Shown: positions 1 to 12,622, numbered from the stretch's first letter. The stretch is DNA of 64,000 nt from Voacanga thouarsii (GCA_026120185.1 JANUWF010001617.1:682001-746000), one strand, 5' to 3'. The notes: generated by a model from the sequence alone, not told the origin. Translations and numbers: made by a program.

Positions 1-1712
1 GTGTTTCATGTATTTTCACACTTATTTGTTAAAAATAACATAATGTGCTCAGTGCTAGCAATCATTTAAATTTACTGTTAATTTTTTGGAAAACGTGATT
101 TTTATTTTAGAGATGCGCATCTTTTTTGCGCTATGGAATTATACCTTACCATCCATCTTTTTCAAGTCCTAAGCAATAAAATAATCTTTTTATCAAGGAG
201 AGATTAATCACTATGTTCCATATTTAGCACACATCAATGATTTGGGGTTTGTTGAGACATAGTGATTCATTCAACCAACCCATGCAAAGACAGCGAACGG
301 TGTGCCCACACTTCAAGACTCTGTGAGGTACGAATTCGCCGCAGCTGTGGGATTTGTATCTCCTTTTGTAGGGTGGGTATTTGTGGGTATCGACTTTTAT
401 CTCTCTTGTCGAGAGTTGTTGAGTTATCGTGATTAAATTTTTACATAATATGAGATTAGGGTATGAGAATTATGTGGATGAGGGATTTCGCCTTTTGTAA
501 CCAACTACGGGGTTAAGGTATTGGAACTCTGTGGACGAGGGATTTCGCCTTTTGCAACCAAGACTATGTGACCCAATGGACAGATTATGAGTGTTTTTAT
601 AAAAAAAATTAAAATTTTGAATCTTTTTGCAAAAACAGTCTACCTTTTGTATTTTTAATACTATTTTTTTTAAAATTCGTAACATTATCTTGTATTTTTT
701 TTATAACTGTAATCCTTAAATTTAATGTTTTGATTTCGTTTTTAATGTTTTTCTAGTGTGGGTGATCCAGAGTGGACTTTAGGCACTCATTGTTTTAGTG
801 ATTTTTTTTTTTGGTCTAAAATCATACGTACAATAATTATTTTTTTTAAACGCCATTAATAAGTAAGATTGTTTTTATTTATCCACTATATAAAATTTTA
901 AGGTAATAATTAAATTTATTAAATGACATTTACACGAATTAAATACAATATTACTTGTAAAGTCTATTTAAACTTTTACAAATCCATCTCACATATTAAT
1001 GATTAAAAATGGGATGCATTTTTGTTCCTCTCATTTCTATTGTTTCCATTAGAAGTTTTTGGGCTACACATAAACCTCTTAATCACAAGTCATAGTGTTA
1101 TAGTTAGAATTTCATTATAGGAAGAGAAGTAAAATTGAAAGAAAAATTTTACTTGTATTTTATAAATTTATTTTTTTAATGAATTTTTATTGCCTCTAAA
1201 TAGAATATTTGTGAAGTAATATATATTTGGGATAATGCTTCCTTACGAGTAGATATGCCGATTAACTCTCCCACTTTAGTATATCAGATAAATTCACAAT
1301 TTTAACTCAATTTCAACTACGATGATAGTCGAGTGGAAATTTGATCACATAACTATTTACTCACAGTACAAATATATAAAAAATTATAATCAATTGAGTA
1401 GATTTGGGACCGCGCAAGTTGTGCTATGGTGATTTCATGACCTAGATAAAAAAATATAAAATTTTGATATGTAAAAAAGTGATCTCGTGTAAAAATTTTT
1501 TTAATTGAACGATATCGTTTTAATATTTATATAATTATATAAAATATTTATAAAATTATATGAATTACTCATAAAATTGTTTAAATTATTTAAAATATTG
1601 CACAAATTCTGTACCTCAACTTACCGCAGTGTCGGAGCTCTACCCGGGGTGAGGTAAGTATACTAAAAAGCTCGGTCCTATTCATATAGACGAATTGTTG
1701 TCAATTATGTAA
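1..1712. other. AT-rich intergenic spacer, no gene recognised
   Basis: Only short chance reading frames are present. The one structured item is a pair of about 31-bp direct repeats at 473-503 and 530-560, spaced 57 bp, differing at a few positions and sharing the core GGGATTTCGCCTTTTG. The stretch at 200-420 is less AT-rich than its surroundings and may be remnant genic or TE sequence, but no protein similarity could be recognised in any frame. Confidence 0.6.
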
Positions 1713-1779
1713 ATATGTACTTTTCCAGGCATTGGCAAAAAATGCTCCACCACACACTCGTAATTGGTAAAGCAGTTCG

Positions 1780-1832
1780 GAAATTTGACCAAATTGGGTC
1801 AAATTTAGAAAAACACACCGCGAGGGGGACGG
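1780..1832 (+). repeat. Left terminal-inverted-repeat core of the MULE
   Basis: This stretch matches the reverse complement of 9471-9520 over roughly 50 bp with scattered mismatches. It includes a near-palindromic AAATTTGACCAAATTGGG block and a GCGAGGGGGACG block. Inside it, at about 1860-1925, GC-rich palindromic motifs (GCTGTTGCGAACAGC and similar) echo the subterminal palindromes found at the right end. Confidence 0.65.
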
Positions 1833-2077
1833 GTTCAGAGGGCAGCCATATTCAGGGGGTTCCTTGCTGTTGCGAACAGCGAGGTCAACTGTGACATCGC
1901 TGTTGGCAACCGCGAGGATCTTATGCTGCCCGTCACTCTTGTTCTGATTTTTTTTTAAAAAATTTTGACCATTCCTTGCGAGCCTCGCAGCTGGCAGGCG
2001 CAAGGCTTTTACTCCCCGCTATTTTTTTTAATTTGTTTTTTTATTTTTTTAAATCAAGTAGTCATATTACAATGAAA

Positions 2078-4377
2078 TCATCTAAAAAATGAATGCCAAC
2101 TAGTCCCACAATAAAATTCTCGACGGTTCCTCGGGGGCTGAACTCGTCTTAGAGGTTGTTCTTGAGGTTGTTGTTCAGATGGTTCCTCATCGTGTTCTTC
2201 TGTAGCATATGAGGGACCTTCATCATTTTCAAACTGCATATGCTGTCGAGGAAGCCACGTATTTGATGGACCAACATCATACTCGCCAATAGAAGAATGA
2301 CGCCTAGTATCGAATACTAGGTGTTGTGGGGTAATAAAATCATCAATCGCTGCAGGATCACCTGCAACATAATCACCTTCATTTGCCGGCACAGGTGAGT
2401 AGTGATCCTGTTGCGGAACTTCGTTCGCTGCAGCACGCCGACGTACTCGCCTATTGCCCATTCGAATTGGTACTTCTCGAGGGACTTGTTGCGGAATCTG
2501 TGGTATTGGGTCAGAAGAATACGATCGTCTAGATGGCTCATACGGCATGCGATTCAGACGATCCACTTCGCCACCAGCAGTCAATGTACGCTGGACAATA
2601 TCTGATATTCTTCCGTAACCTTGTTGAGAGTACGATGTATCATCTGTTTTGGACGCTTCGTTACTTATTTGCAAGATTCTGTGTAATGCGTCGGCCTGCA
2701 TATGCATTTTTAGAAATGTCATTAAAAATATATATAATTTATATACACAGACATGCACTAGAAAAAAATTTACTTACATATACTTCAACTGTTGAACTAG
2801 TAGATTGGTAACACATAGGATTCGGTTGTTGTATTGTTGGATTGCCAATCAATCGTCGTGTGCGAATCCAATACCAAACAGCATAATCAGGTGCAACAAC
2901 CGCTTGTCCAAAAGTGAATTGCCCTGTCATAACGTATGCATGCCGATTTATCCAGTTAGCACGGTGTAGCATATCAACCTCATCCCATCCAGCACTAGTA
3001 GTACACAGGTCACGCCGGTGCAAATTCGATCCCGTGTCAACAACATCAGAAATTAATTGCAGCATTCCTAATTGTCGCCTAACTCTATCGGGTCGATGTA
3101 ACTCTATCGTCTCCCAATATAATAGTGATGTGACAGATGCCCAGATCTGTCGTCCATGCGTGCAATATGGAGGGAGAGATGCCAACGTGTGTTCATTGTA
3201 TGGTTGCCAAATAAACTGCACAAATTAACTCGAGTTTAGTATAAAAAAAATAATGACAATTTATAAAACTTATATGACTGTACATTCAAAAATATAATAT
3301 TTATATGATTGTTTCGCATTCGATCCAACTGATCTCTGTACGTAATCAAGACATGAGTTGGCGTGCGAGAAAGTTCTAATGGACCCTGCCATACTGCTCC
3401 TCTAGGCGCATGTTGTGCAACATTCTCTATTGGACGTACTCTATCAGGTCTGATCGTAGGAATGCGCTCCCGTGCCCATATCTATTACAAAAGTAATAAT
3501 AATTTTATAACAAGAAAATCATAATTATTTTTATAATAAAATACTAATAAGTTTAAAATTAGATCTCATAATTAACTTTATTACGTACCTAAAGTAATAG
3601 TAAGGGACCACTGATTTGATGCGCCGTATATGAAGTAGCATTGCACATACAACGATATAAATGTGCCACTGCCGCACTTCCCCAACTAAGGGTACCCGAC
3701 AATTCTAATTCACGGATATATCTTAGGAAGTGCAAATGCACACGACTTCCGGATTTGTTCGGGAAAAAGAATCCGCCAAGAAGCTGCATGATGCGACACC
3801 GTGTGTGCTAGGCAACTATATCTGCAGTTGCGTCTGGTGGGAGTGGTTGAGTCAGGGCTTGCTCGATTGCGCTTAATCTCAACCGAGATCCGTCTAACTC
3901 CGCGCCAATGGGTCGAAAATCGAGTAGCGCATCGTACAAGGCATACAACTCCTCTTGTGAGTAATTGAACCCACGACCAATGATCGAATCACCGTCAATG
4001 CGTAAACCGAATAGAACCTTCACATCTTGGAGTGTAATAGTCGCCTTACCAACCGGTAGATGGAAGGTGTGTGTCTCTTGGCGCCATCTCTCCACTAATG
4101 TCGTAATAAGCGGATGATCAATTTTTATATACGGAAGACGGATGATTCCACCAAATCCAGCTATATCCATAAGTTGTACTACACGGGGAGCGAATGGTCT
4201 AGCATCCCAAAATGCACTGTCATGACGCCTTGCATACAGTACTTGTTCTTCTAATTGTCCCGCCCAAATATAAGTAGATCGATGTCTACGCTGCTGTGTC
4301 AACACATCCGGAATAATAGGCCCAGGGTCGACTCCCTCAGCCGTAGGTTCAGTCATATTATCCTGAAACAACGACAT
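2078..4377 (-). pseudogene. Plant mobile domain (PMD, MAIN-like) gene carried by the MULE
   Basis: Read on the minus strand, the first exon (4377 down to about 3589) carries the PMD family hallmarks: a RSTYIW motif, an aromatic-rich GFGGIIRLP segment, LVERWRQETHTFHLP and ATITLQDVKVLFGL. It continues in the same frame past a TAG at 3808-3810 into IMQLLGGFFF and WGSAAVAHLYR. The exon ends at a TAG (3589-3591) next to a GTACGT donor; a CAG codon would be usual there. A second exon (about 3481 down to 3310) encodes IWARERIPTIRPDRV. A third starts after a TTTGTGCAG acceptor at 3221 with FIWQPY. The last (about 2710-2078) ends in the basic tail expected for these proteins (RNRREFYCGTSWH). PMD proteins include Arabidopsis MAIN/MAIL, nuclear proteins that silence TEs and maintain meristems; TE-borne PMD genes are known. 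Two in-frame stops and an unclear donor after exon 2 make this a pseudogene. Confidence 0.8.
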
Positions 4378-4614
4378 GTTTAGAGGAGTAATAAGTTTAT
4401 CTCTTAATAAAAGAAAGTACAGTATCAGATAAAATCATACAGTAAGCAAAGGAAATATAGACCCAGGATAGAAACTGTATGTACCAATTACTTTAAGACA
4501 ATGCTAAGATACAATAATTTCTAATAATACACTAATAATTAAAGTTGATACACAAATAATTATATATGAAACAATAATTTCTAATAATATAATCTACCCT
4601 AGAAAATCGCCACA

Positions 4615-7288
4615 TCATGAACTATGGAGTGCACTGTTAGGGCAATTTCTCCTATTATGCCTGGTATGATGACAGTTTCTACACCGAGGAGGCGAGTCAG
4701 GGTTACGCTCATCCATCTCATTTCTGATGCGCGACGTCCTCATACGACCGCGATGACGGTTCTTGAATCGATGAACATTTGGAGCCAACGTAAAAAGAGG
4801 ATTGCGCCAGTAATCCTCGTGTGCAATGGGCCTAAACTGTCCTGAATAAGTCATCTGGTAACATGTTGTGGTGTTTAAGGGTGATACGAGATCCCCAGCA
4901 TTCAACCCTATTTGCTAACAAGCTGCAAATGCGTACGAACAAGGTATTCCGAATATTTGCCATTTGCAGCAGTTGCAGATCCTTGAACCAAGGTCAATCT
5001 GGTATGAATTATTCCCCTTTCCATGCTCACGAAATGGTGATAAAATACTAAAGATGCCCCGACCTTGATCATAAGCTTGCACACGGTGACTTCTCCCCTT
5101 CAGCTCATTCTTCACAAATTTGGACCATATTCGAGAAGGAAAGTGATATCTACCATGATTAGCTTCCTCTCTGTGGTCACTGAAGTATTTAACCGTTTTT
5201 TTGGAAGAAGATTCGACAATCACCTTGATGGGCAGAGCACGTATGGCTTTAACAACACTGTTGAATGATTCCACAAGATTAGTTGTCATATTACCAAACC
5301 GATGTCCGCCGTCATAAGCAAGCGTCCACTGCTCCTTCGGGATCAAATCTAGCCAAGCCTTCGCTTGCGGGTTTAGCAAACTTATTTCTTCCATATTCTT
5401 CACAAATTTACGCTCTTTGCTTTGAGTCCTTGCTGCATGCATCAACTTCTTCAACTGATGATTCTTGAACTTTGTGTTGAAGTTGCTCCGGATATGTCTC
5501 AGACAAAATCTGTGCACTGCCATTGGCTCCTGCCAGCTGGGTAGTTGATCAACAACATTCTTTATCCCGATGTGCCTGTCTGATATTAAACAAACTCTTC
5601 GATCTTTTACTACATGCTCTCTGAGTAGGGACAAAAACCAACTCCAACTGTCATTCGTTTCTTCATCGACGACTGCAAATGCAAGGGGCAGTCTATGATT
5701 ATTAGCATCTTGACCCACTGCTGTTAACAATTTTCCCTTATATATGCCCCTAAGAAATGTCTCGTCAACGCTGACTACCGGTTTTATGTGAAGAAACGCA
5801 TCAATGCATGGTTTGAATGTCCAAAAAACATATCCAAATGTCCTGGCCCCACTCGATCCGGTGGGTAAGAAGTACCACGCCACGACGGAACCAGGATTCG
5901 CATCCTGCAACGCTAGCATATACCGCGGTAGTTGGTCGAACGAACTAGGCCAATCTCCGTATATCATCTCAATAGCAAACCTCCGAGCGTTCCACCATTT
6001 TCTGTAAGACGGAGTAAAATGCAGTGTATTTTGAATATGACTGTTTATCTCGTTTACTTTAATCTCTGGATTATCATGAATCATCGTCATAATATGCTTC
6101 ACCATGAATTTTGCACTCATATTGCGATGGTTCCCGCCCACAGTTTGCACCAGACAAATGTGATCTCCATTCCAGCGAGATATCTACTATAAGCCATGAC
6201 TCTTCTTTTTTCTTGCACGGATTCTCCAAGGATAAGGATGCTGCTGAGTTGAGTTTTTACACTCGGCAATCCATAGTGCACTCTTGCTTTCCACTATCCT
6301 AAACTCACGTCCAATCCTAATTGACTATGATCGAACAGCCCAAAGTAACTCATCTTTATCCCTAAACCACATGCCAACTCTCAAATTATTATTCAATTCT
6401 GACAAAAAATCCATTATACTGCTGCTTGTTCCAAATCCATCAGCTTCGTTGTCTATTTCCTGGGCAGTATCCAACCTATCAAGGTACACTGCATATGGTG
6501 GATTATATAAACGCTCATATTCAGTAGATCTTTCAGGCTTTTGCTGCATTACGAAGTGATTAGGAATATGTTCTTTAGTATTGTCATCTCCCTCGGGGTT
6601 CTCATCCTCATCGGGAGTATCTTCTGCAGTAGGCCCATCAATATCAGAGATAGGTCCTAAACCATCTACCGCCACTTCCGGTGCACCAACCCAATTGCAC
6701 TCTCGAGCAACTCATTCATCAACTGGAGTTACATCTAAGGGTACACCGATTTTCGCAAATGAAAATAGCTGTGTCGTAGCACTTGGTTGGAAATGTTGAT
6801 TATTGAGGTCAACAGGAGCAGGTAAATTTAAATCAAAATTAGGCATGTTCTCATGAGCAACTGAATTCAATAATTCAGTGAAAGTTCCAAGTGGCATTTG
6901 CTTGGTCGTTTTGCTCTTGACTTTCTGTTCCTGCTACATTCGGTATCTGGATGATCTCATGACTGATATGCAGATCAATTGGTTGTCCCTGCACGGTAGA
7001 TGAATAGTACAAAAAACTTTCCATATCGTCATCATCATTTATGAAAGTTGTTGTAGACCTGATTGTCGTACCAATAACAATATTTTCTCTCATTGTGATT
7101 CGTAACTGAACAGTAGCCGTATCAAATCCTCGAATCGTACATATTTTATTGACTAAACCGAGGAAAGTAACTCGATTTTTCACAACTAATGCTTTCCGAC
7201 AGGGACTATTAAAAAAATCGCCGTGTTCTATACTTATAATATCGCAATCCCAATACAACCGTAATCTAACAGGTTGTTCTAATGACAT
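4615..7288 (-). pseudogene. MULE (MuDR-type) transposase, decayed
   Basis: The N-terminal part (7288-6875, 137 aa) resembles the PB1-like leader of plant MULE transposases and contains an acidic run (INDDDD). After a frame change near 6875-6897 one frame runs to the end. It holds the MuDR N-terminal segment (LRVGMWFRDKDELLWAV), the MULE catalytic core in 6150-4915 (SVDETFLRG with the first Asp near residue 129 of that segment, LISDRHIGI with the second near 191, and FCLRHIRSNF), a SWIM-type zinc finger, and a C-terminal CCHC-like knuckle (CRNCHHTRHNRRNC). In-frame stops lie at 6712-6714, 6325-6327, 6184-6189 (two adjacent TAGs) and 4915-4917. The SWIM histidine is replaced by Tyr (CSYA). Several of these changes fit C-to-T or G-to-A decay. 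The enzyme would have cut and joined the element ends. Confidence 0.85.
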
Positions 7289-7572
7289 TGTACCTATATA
7301 AAATTAGAAATATTTTGTCAATTAAAAATTTAAAAAAATATAAAAAAACCTATCAAAATATATCACTCATCATTATAAAGAAATATATGCCAAGCATAAT
7401 TAATAATCTAATTTTACTAAAATTAATTAATTAAAATATCTATTCTAAAATATCAAGCATTAATTAACTAAAAACATTAATAAAAATTACAAGTATTAAT
7501 TAATTACAATATTCAGTATTAATTAACATACCAAGTATTTATAAAAAGTAATTAAATATTTTAAAATTAATT

Positions 7573-8420
7573 AAATTACTAAAATATTTAAAATATGTAA
7601 ATATTTAAAATATAACAATATTTTAATTATCTATCAATTTATAAAATATTTAAAATAATATAATATTTTAAAAATATGTAAAGTCTAAAAAATATTTAAG
7701 TATAATGAATTATCTAAATTTACTAAAAATAAATAATTAATTAAAATATCAAGTATTATTTAATTAAAATATTAACTAAAATAATTTAAAATAATTAATT
7801 AAAAACATCCAATATTGATTAAATTAATTAAGTATTTTATAATTAATTAAATTAACAAAAATATCTAAAATATGTAAATATTTAAAATATAACAATATTT
7901 TAATTATCTATCGATTTATAAAATATTTAAAATAATATAACATTTTAAAAATATGTAAAGTCTAAAATATTTAAGTATAATTAATTATCTAAATTTACTA
8001 AAAATAATTAACTAATTAGCTAATGTAAAGAATAATTAATTAAAATATTAACCAAACCAAAATAATTAATTAAAAATAACCCGTATTAATTAAATTAATT
8101 ACGTAGCTTATAAAATATGAAATTATCCAAAAATATTTAAAATATGTAAATATTCAAAATATAATAACATTTTAATTATCTATCAATTTGTAAAATACTT
8201 AAAATAACATAATATGTTAAAAATGTGTAAAGTCTAAAAAATATTTAATTATAATTAATTATCTAAACTTACTAAAATAAATAACTAATTAAAAATGTCA
8301 AGTATTACTTCATTAAAATGTAAAGTATAATTAATTAAAATATTAACCAATATAAATTAAAATAATTAATTAAAAATATTCCGTATTAATTAAATTAAAA
8401 TATGTAAAGTGTAATTAAAT
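7573..8420. repeat. AT-rich tandem repeat, about 275-bp unit, three degenerate copies
   Basis: A block starting with TCTAAAATATGTAAATATTT-like sequence and passing through AATTATCTATC and TGTAAAGTCTAAAA recurs at about 7573, 7853 and 8125. The periods are near 280 and 272 bp. The rest of 7290-8830 is AT-rich spacer, inside the MULE and upstream of its transposase, and holds no gene. The repeat could be a simple internal expansion or could contribute to the element's promoter or replication properties; nothing in the sequence decides this. Confidence 0.7.
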
Positions 8421-9203
8421 AATTAGTTTGCATAATAAACTAATTATGTAAAGAAAGGCTAGCACAAAAATCAAAGATATAGAACACCAAAAATCTATCC
8501 ACAACAACAACTATCACAAAAATTTCATTTACTATTTATGACATATTATTCTATTTCACATAATTAATCATAAGATAAGAGAATACAAATCAAAACAACA
8601 TCTAATACAATTTTATTATTCCACATAAATACAAGAAATAAATTTATAAATTATTTAATATACTCTCAAATACATACGGTCTATAATTTAACAATAAATT
8701 ATAATATTATATTCAATTAAATTACAAATAAATATTGAATTGAAATAATTTATTACTTAAAAAGAAAAACCTGGTATTTGCAGAGAACACCGTCAGTGAA
8801 TATGCAATTAATAATTCCGATAGTAACTCTCTTTAACTGGAACTGATTCTACAATAGTACTTTACTCCAAAAATATGCTTCCTTTCGCAATAATAAAATA
8901 AATTTTTTGCCAAAGAAATAAAGAAACAAATAGAATAGGAAAATAGTAGTGTAATGAGAAGAAGGTGAAATCTGTTTGTGTGCAATGCAAATTCCGAATG
9001 CAGAAATTGAAATGAATCGGAAGTTCCTCTGTAAAGAAGAGGAAAATTTCGGACAATTGCAAATGCTCGAATGGTTTGCAAATGAAGCGGTAACAATATG
9101 TATATATAGGCAGTGCAAATCTCTGTTCTGCCCATGAACCCTCCGCTCCCGGTCAAAGAATCTCTGTTAAAAACAGAGATTCCCCTGCAGCTTTTTGGAC
9201 AAC

Positions 9204-9314
9204 GCGACTGGCAGTCACGCGTGCCTGCCAAACCGTGCGACTGATAGTTGCGCGGTTGTCACACAGCACGACTGACAGTTGCGCAGTGTGGCACATTGCG
9301 ACTGTTAGTCGCGA
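9204..9314. repeat. Four palindromic 17-bp subterminal motifs of the MULE
   Basis: The imperfect palindrome GCGACTG-N2-AGT-N2-CGC occurs at 9204-9220, 9237-9253, 9268-9284 and 9298-9314, at intervals of 33, 31 and 30 bp (about three helical turns). Spacing and palindromy suggest repeated binding sites for a dimeric protein, plausibly the transposase, or local hairpins. No protein binding is shown by the sequence itself. Confidence 0.6.
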
Positions 9315-9470
9315 AGTCTTCCATGCTTTTTGACCGGGCTGTGCCACAGGTGGAGCGGGCAGCTTGCCGAGCAGGATGTGTAAACTCGCTCTTTTCAATC
9401 GCGAAATAGTGGTACACTTCGCGATTTTCAAACGCGATGAACCCTGTCAACATAGATGCCCTCCTCACTC

Positions 9471-9520
9471 GTCCCCCTCGCGATGCGTGTTTCCAAATTT
9501 GACCCAATTTGGTTAAAATA
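9471..9520 (-). repeat. Right terminal-inverted-repeat core of the MULE
   Basis: Reverse-complement match to 1780-1832 (see that entry). The GTCCCCCTCGCG block and the AAATTTGACCCAATTTGG block appear here in the order expected for an inverted repeat. Confidence 0.65.
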
Positions 9521-9959
9521 CCAAAGCGGTTCTGGGGACAAACTGTTTTGATGTTTTCTTCCTGGGACAAAGCTTCAAGAAAGTGAGTACATTTCCAGGC
9601 ACACAAACCAACCAAATGCTCGCACGCAATGTTTTCAGAACCGGACCGGTCATCGAATCGGAAAATTTACTGACTCACAGTTTAATGGTCCAATCGTAAT
9701 TAGACCGTAATTAAATCAGTAATATTATAATTTAAAATTTAAATATATATATTTTTTTAAAAAATAAAATTAATCAATAATATAGTGTAATTTAAGTGTA
9801 TAAAGACATAAACATTCAAATACATGATTAAAAATAGTCATTCTTAGTTTATAACTAACAATCTAACATACAATAAAATTAAAAGTAGTAGCCATTCTTA
9901 ATTGATTACAAACACAATTTCAAATCCATATTAAGTTATTACTTAAAAGGTACAAATCT

Positions 9960-12622
9960 TCAAATTCCTCTAGGCCAACTTTCATGATCAAAATCCTCGT
10001 TGTTGGATGCCCCACTTGTGCTTGCAACTCCAACATCAATATCAAATAGTTGTGACTCAAATGCAAATTGATCCATTCTTGAAAGATCAATGTCATCACC
10101 AATATCTTCCACCACAAAATCATCACCATCATTGTCATCTACAAACAATTTAAGTAGATATATAAGAGTAAAAAATATAATACTAGTATATTTTAAGTAA
10201 TTTTGATCAATATTAGAAAAAAAATAAAAAGAAAGACTAACCTTCTCTTTCACGACGACGTTGCCTTTGTAACCTTGGTTCCTCAAGCTGTTCATACAAT
10301 ATTTGCTCTACTTCTTCAACAATGTTACTTGAAGGCTCATCCTCCACATCCTCAAGAATCCAATAGTCAGCAGTATCTATACTTTCATAATCAATTTGAT
10401 CAAAACTCTTTTCCTTAGACAACAACCTATTATCATATCATAAGTTATATGTTATACTTGTATCAAACAAACATTCAAAAGAATAACTCAATATTTTCAA
10501 AAAAGAAATTTACCTATTTTCAACTTCAAGTTGTAATGCACAAAGACAAGGTCACTAAGTCTTTGATGTTCCAATCTATTTCTCTTTTTAGTGTGTATCC
10601 TTTCAAACATACTCCAATTTCTTTTACATCCAGATGAACTACTTGTTTGCCCTAAAATACGAATTGCCAACTTCCTTAAATTTGGTGCTCCATAACCAAA
10701 CATTTTCCACCACTCATCTATTAAAAATAAATAAAATAAATAATTAAATTAACAATGATGAACCAACATGATATAATAACAATTTAATAACTAACATAAA
10801 AAATAAAAGTGAAAGAAATAATATTACCAGGTGGAAAAGTTTTGTATGTTTCTTTTGCAGCATCAGAACCAAAACTATTTAATTGATCTCTGAATGGAAT
10901 ACTCTCTTGTAGTATTTTACTCCAACCCTCCTTGGTCTTTTTAGTAACAACCTCAATAAGACCATCCATGACATAAGGTTTATCACAAAAGCTTTCTCGG
11001 TCATATTGAAAAGCAGGGTTCAACCAATATGCAGCAGCATGTATACTTTTCTTCAAATGCATATCCCATCTTTTTTTAATGATATCAGTATACACCTTGT
11101 AATACCTTTTCTTTTGATTGAATAGCATTTTGATTGCCTTACGTGCCCTATGCATGCCATCAAATACATAACCTAAAGATGGCTTTTTATCACCATCCAC
11201 AATACGCAACAAACGCATCAAAGGCTCTACTACTTTAACAATAACATGGCAATCATTCCAAAACTTGTTATCCAAAATGATTGCAACCACTTCCTTTGTC
11301 TTATTTTCTCTATAAAGCTTAGAATTACAAAACTCCTTACAAGTCACCAAAGCCCTCAAGTCATGCATATGCTGATAGACATTATTAAGAGTAATAAAAG
11401 TGGTAGCAAACCTAGTAGCACCTGAACGAATGATTTCAGTCCAATCTTTTCTTTTTCTCAACCAACTCAACCAAAAGCCATGATTATACACAAATTTAGT
11501 AATTCTAGAACCCTTCTCAGCAAGAATTTGTACATGACTCAATTTACTAACATCCTGCAACATTAGATTCAAGCAATGAGCTGCACACGGAGACCAACTG
11601 ATTGATGGATAAGCATTATTAACTAATTTTTCAGCAGCCACATAATTTGCCCCATTGTCAGTCACCATATGAACAACATTATCTGAACCAATCCATTCAA
11701 TAACTTCTTTAAATAACTCAAACAAAGTTTGTGCATTTTTCACAACATCAGATGCATCAACAGATTTTAAGAAAACAGTTCCACGAGGACAGTAAACCAT
11801 AAAGTTAATCAATGTCCTTTGTCTATTATCAGTCCAACCATTACCCATTATAGTGCAACCAAGTTTTTCCCACTCTTTTTTCATAGAATCAACAAATAAC
11901 TGCACTTCTTTTTTTGCATCATTCAACAAAGAAACTCGCAATTGATGATAAGAGGGAACTTTAAACCCTGGCCCTATAGCACATGCAGCATCAAACATCC
12001 GTTGGAAGTAGATAGAATTCACAGCATTAATAGGCAAACAAGCATCATAAAAAAATTTTGCAACTTCCATATGTGATCTATGTACTGTCTCTTTATTTGC
12101 AAGCACACTTTTTAAAGTTGGTTGAGAGCCAACAGTTGTTCTTGGTGCAAAATAATCATTTATCTGTCCTAAATTCCTTCATTTTCCTTTTTGAGATGCA
12201 TTAAGTTTCAAGTGGTCACGAGGTCTAGTATCATTCGGATGAGGTATTTCTTGAACATCTTCATCACCTTCAAAGTTTGCTACACTAGGTCCATAAGGAT
12301 TTTCAGAATCAAAGTTTTCTTGAGTCTCTCTTTTTTTTCTAACAATGTTATCAAGAGAATTTTCCATTTGAAATTTCACATCATGTGGAACACGTGGGCA
12401 AGGCCTAACTTGTCCTTTTTTCCCAGCTAAATGTTGTTTCATTCTATATATTCCACCACCTTGCCCAATAAAACCACAATACAAACAAGTCAAAACATTC
12501 TTTCCCTCAATGACCTTTTGAGTTACATGATTCCAAGTAATGTCAGACTTACTCCTCCCACATGAACTGTTATCTGATGGAGCAACTGATTGAGGAGTTG
12601 AACTACTTTTTGAAGAATCCAT
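9960..12622 (-). pseudogene. hAT transposase (BED finger, DUF659, hAT C-terminal dimerisation)
   Basis: The minus-strand first exon starts at ATG 12622. It has a BED-type zinc finger in the first 100 residues (WNHVTQK, CLYCGFIGQGGGIYRMKQHLAG). After an in-frame TGA (12179-12181) the same frame continues through GQINDYFAPRTT into the 440-residue segment 12106-10784. That segment carries DUF659 and the RNase H-like catalytic region (GNGWTDNRQRTLINFMVY, VTDNGANYVAAEKL, SPCAAHCLNLML). The exon ends near PPG at about 10828. A second exon (about 10717-10514) has the dimerisation helix (LAIRILGQTSSSSGCKRNWS). Acidic C-terminal exons follow at about 10425-10237 and 10140-9960. The phase between the second and third exons does not close cleanly in my hand reading. 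With one internal stop and otherwise long open frames the gene looks recently disabled. Confidence 0.82.

Larger units (their letters stand above)
1713..9597 (-). mobile_element. Mutator-like element (MULE) with transposase and PMD gene
   Basis: Two genes on the minus strand, a MULE transposase (4615-7288) and a plant-mobile-domain gene (2078-4377), lie between matching end sequences. About 50 bp at 1780-1832 reappear in inverted orientation at 9471-9520; the shared core contains ACCAAATTGGGTCAAATTT followed by GCGAGGGGGACG. Farther out the ends diverge, so the exact termini and the 9-bp TSD usual for MULEs could not be fixed. An outer motif, GTAC-N-TTTCCAGGCA, occurs in direct rather than inverted orientation at about 1717 and 9589. 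The coding genes carry several stops, so this copy is probably not autonomous now. An hAT element starts 30 bp beyond the right end. Confidence 0.75.

Noticed and set aside
1701..2003. 100-codon frame over the left MULE end, and 9259-9615 over the right end
   Set aside because: Both lie in terminal and subterminal repeat sequence of the MULE and share only repeat-derived residues.
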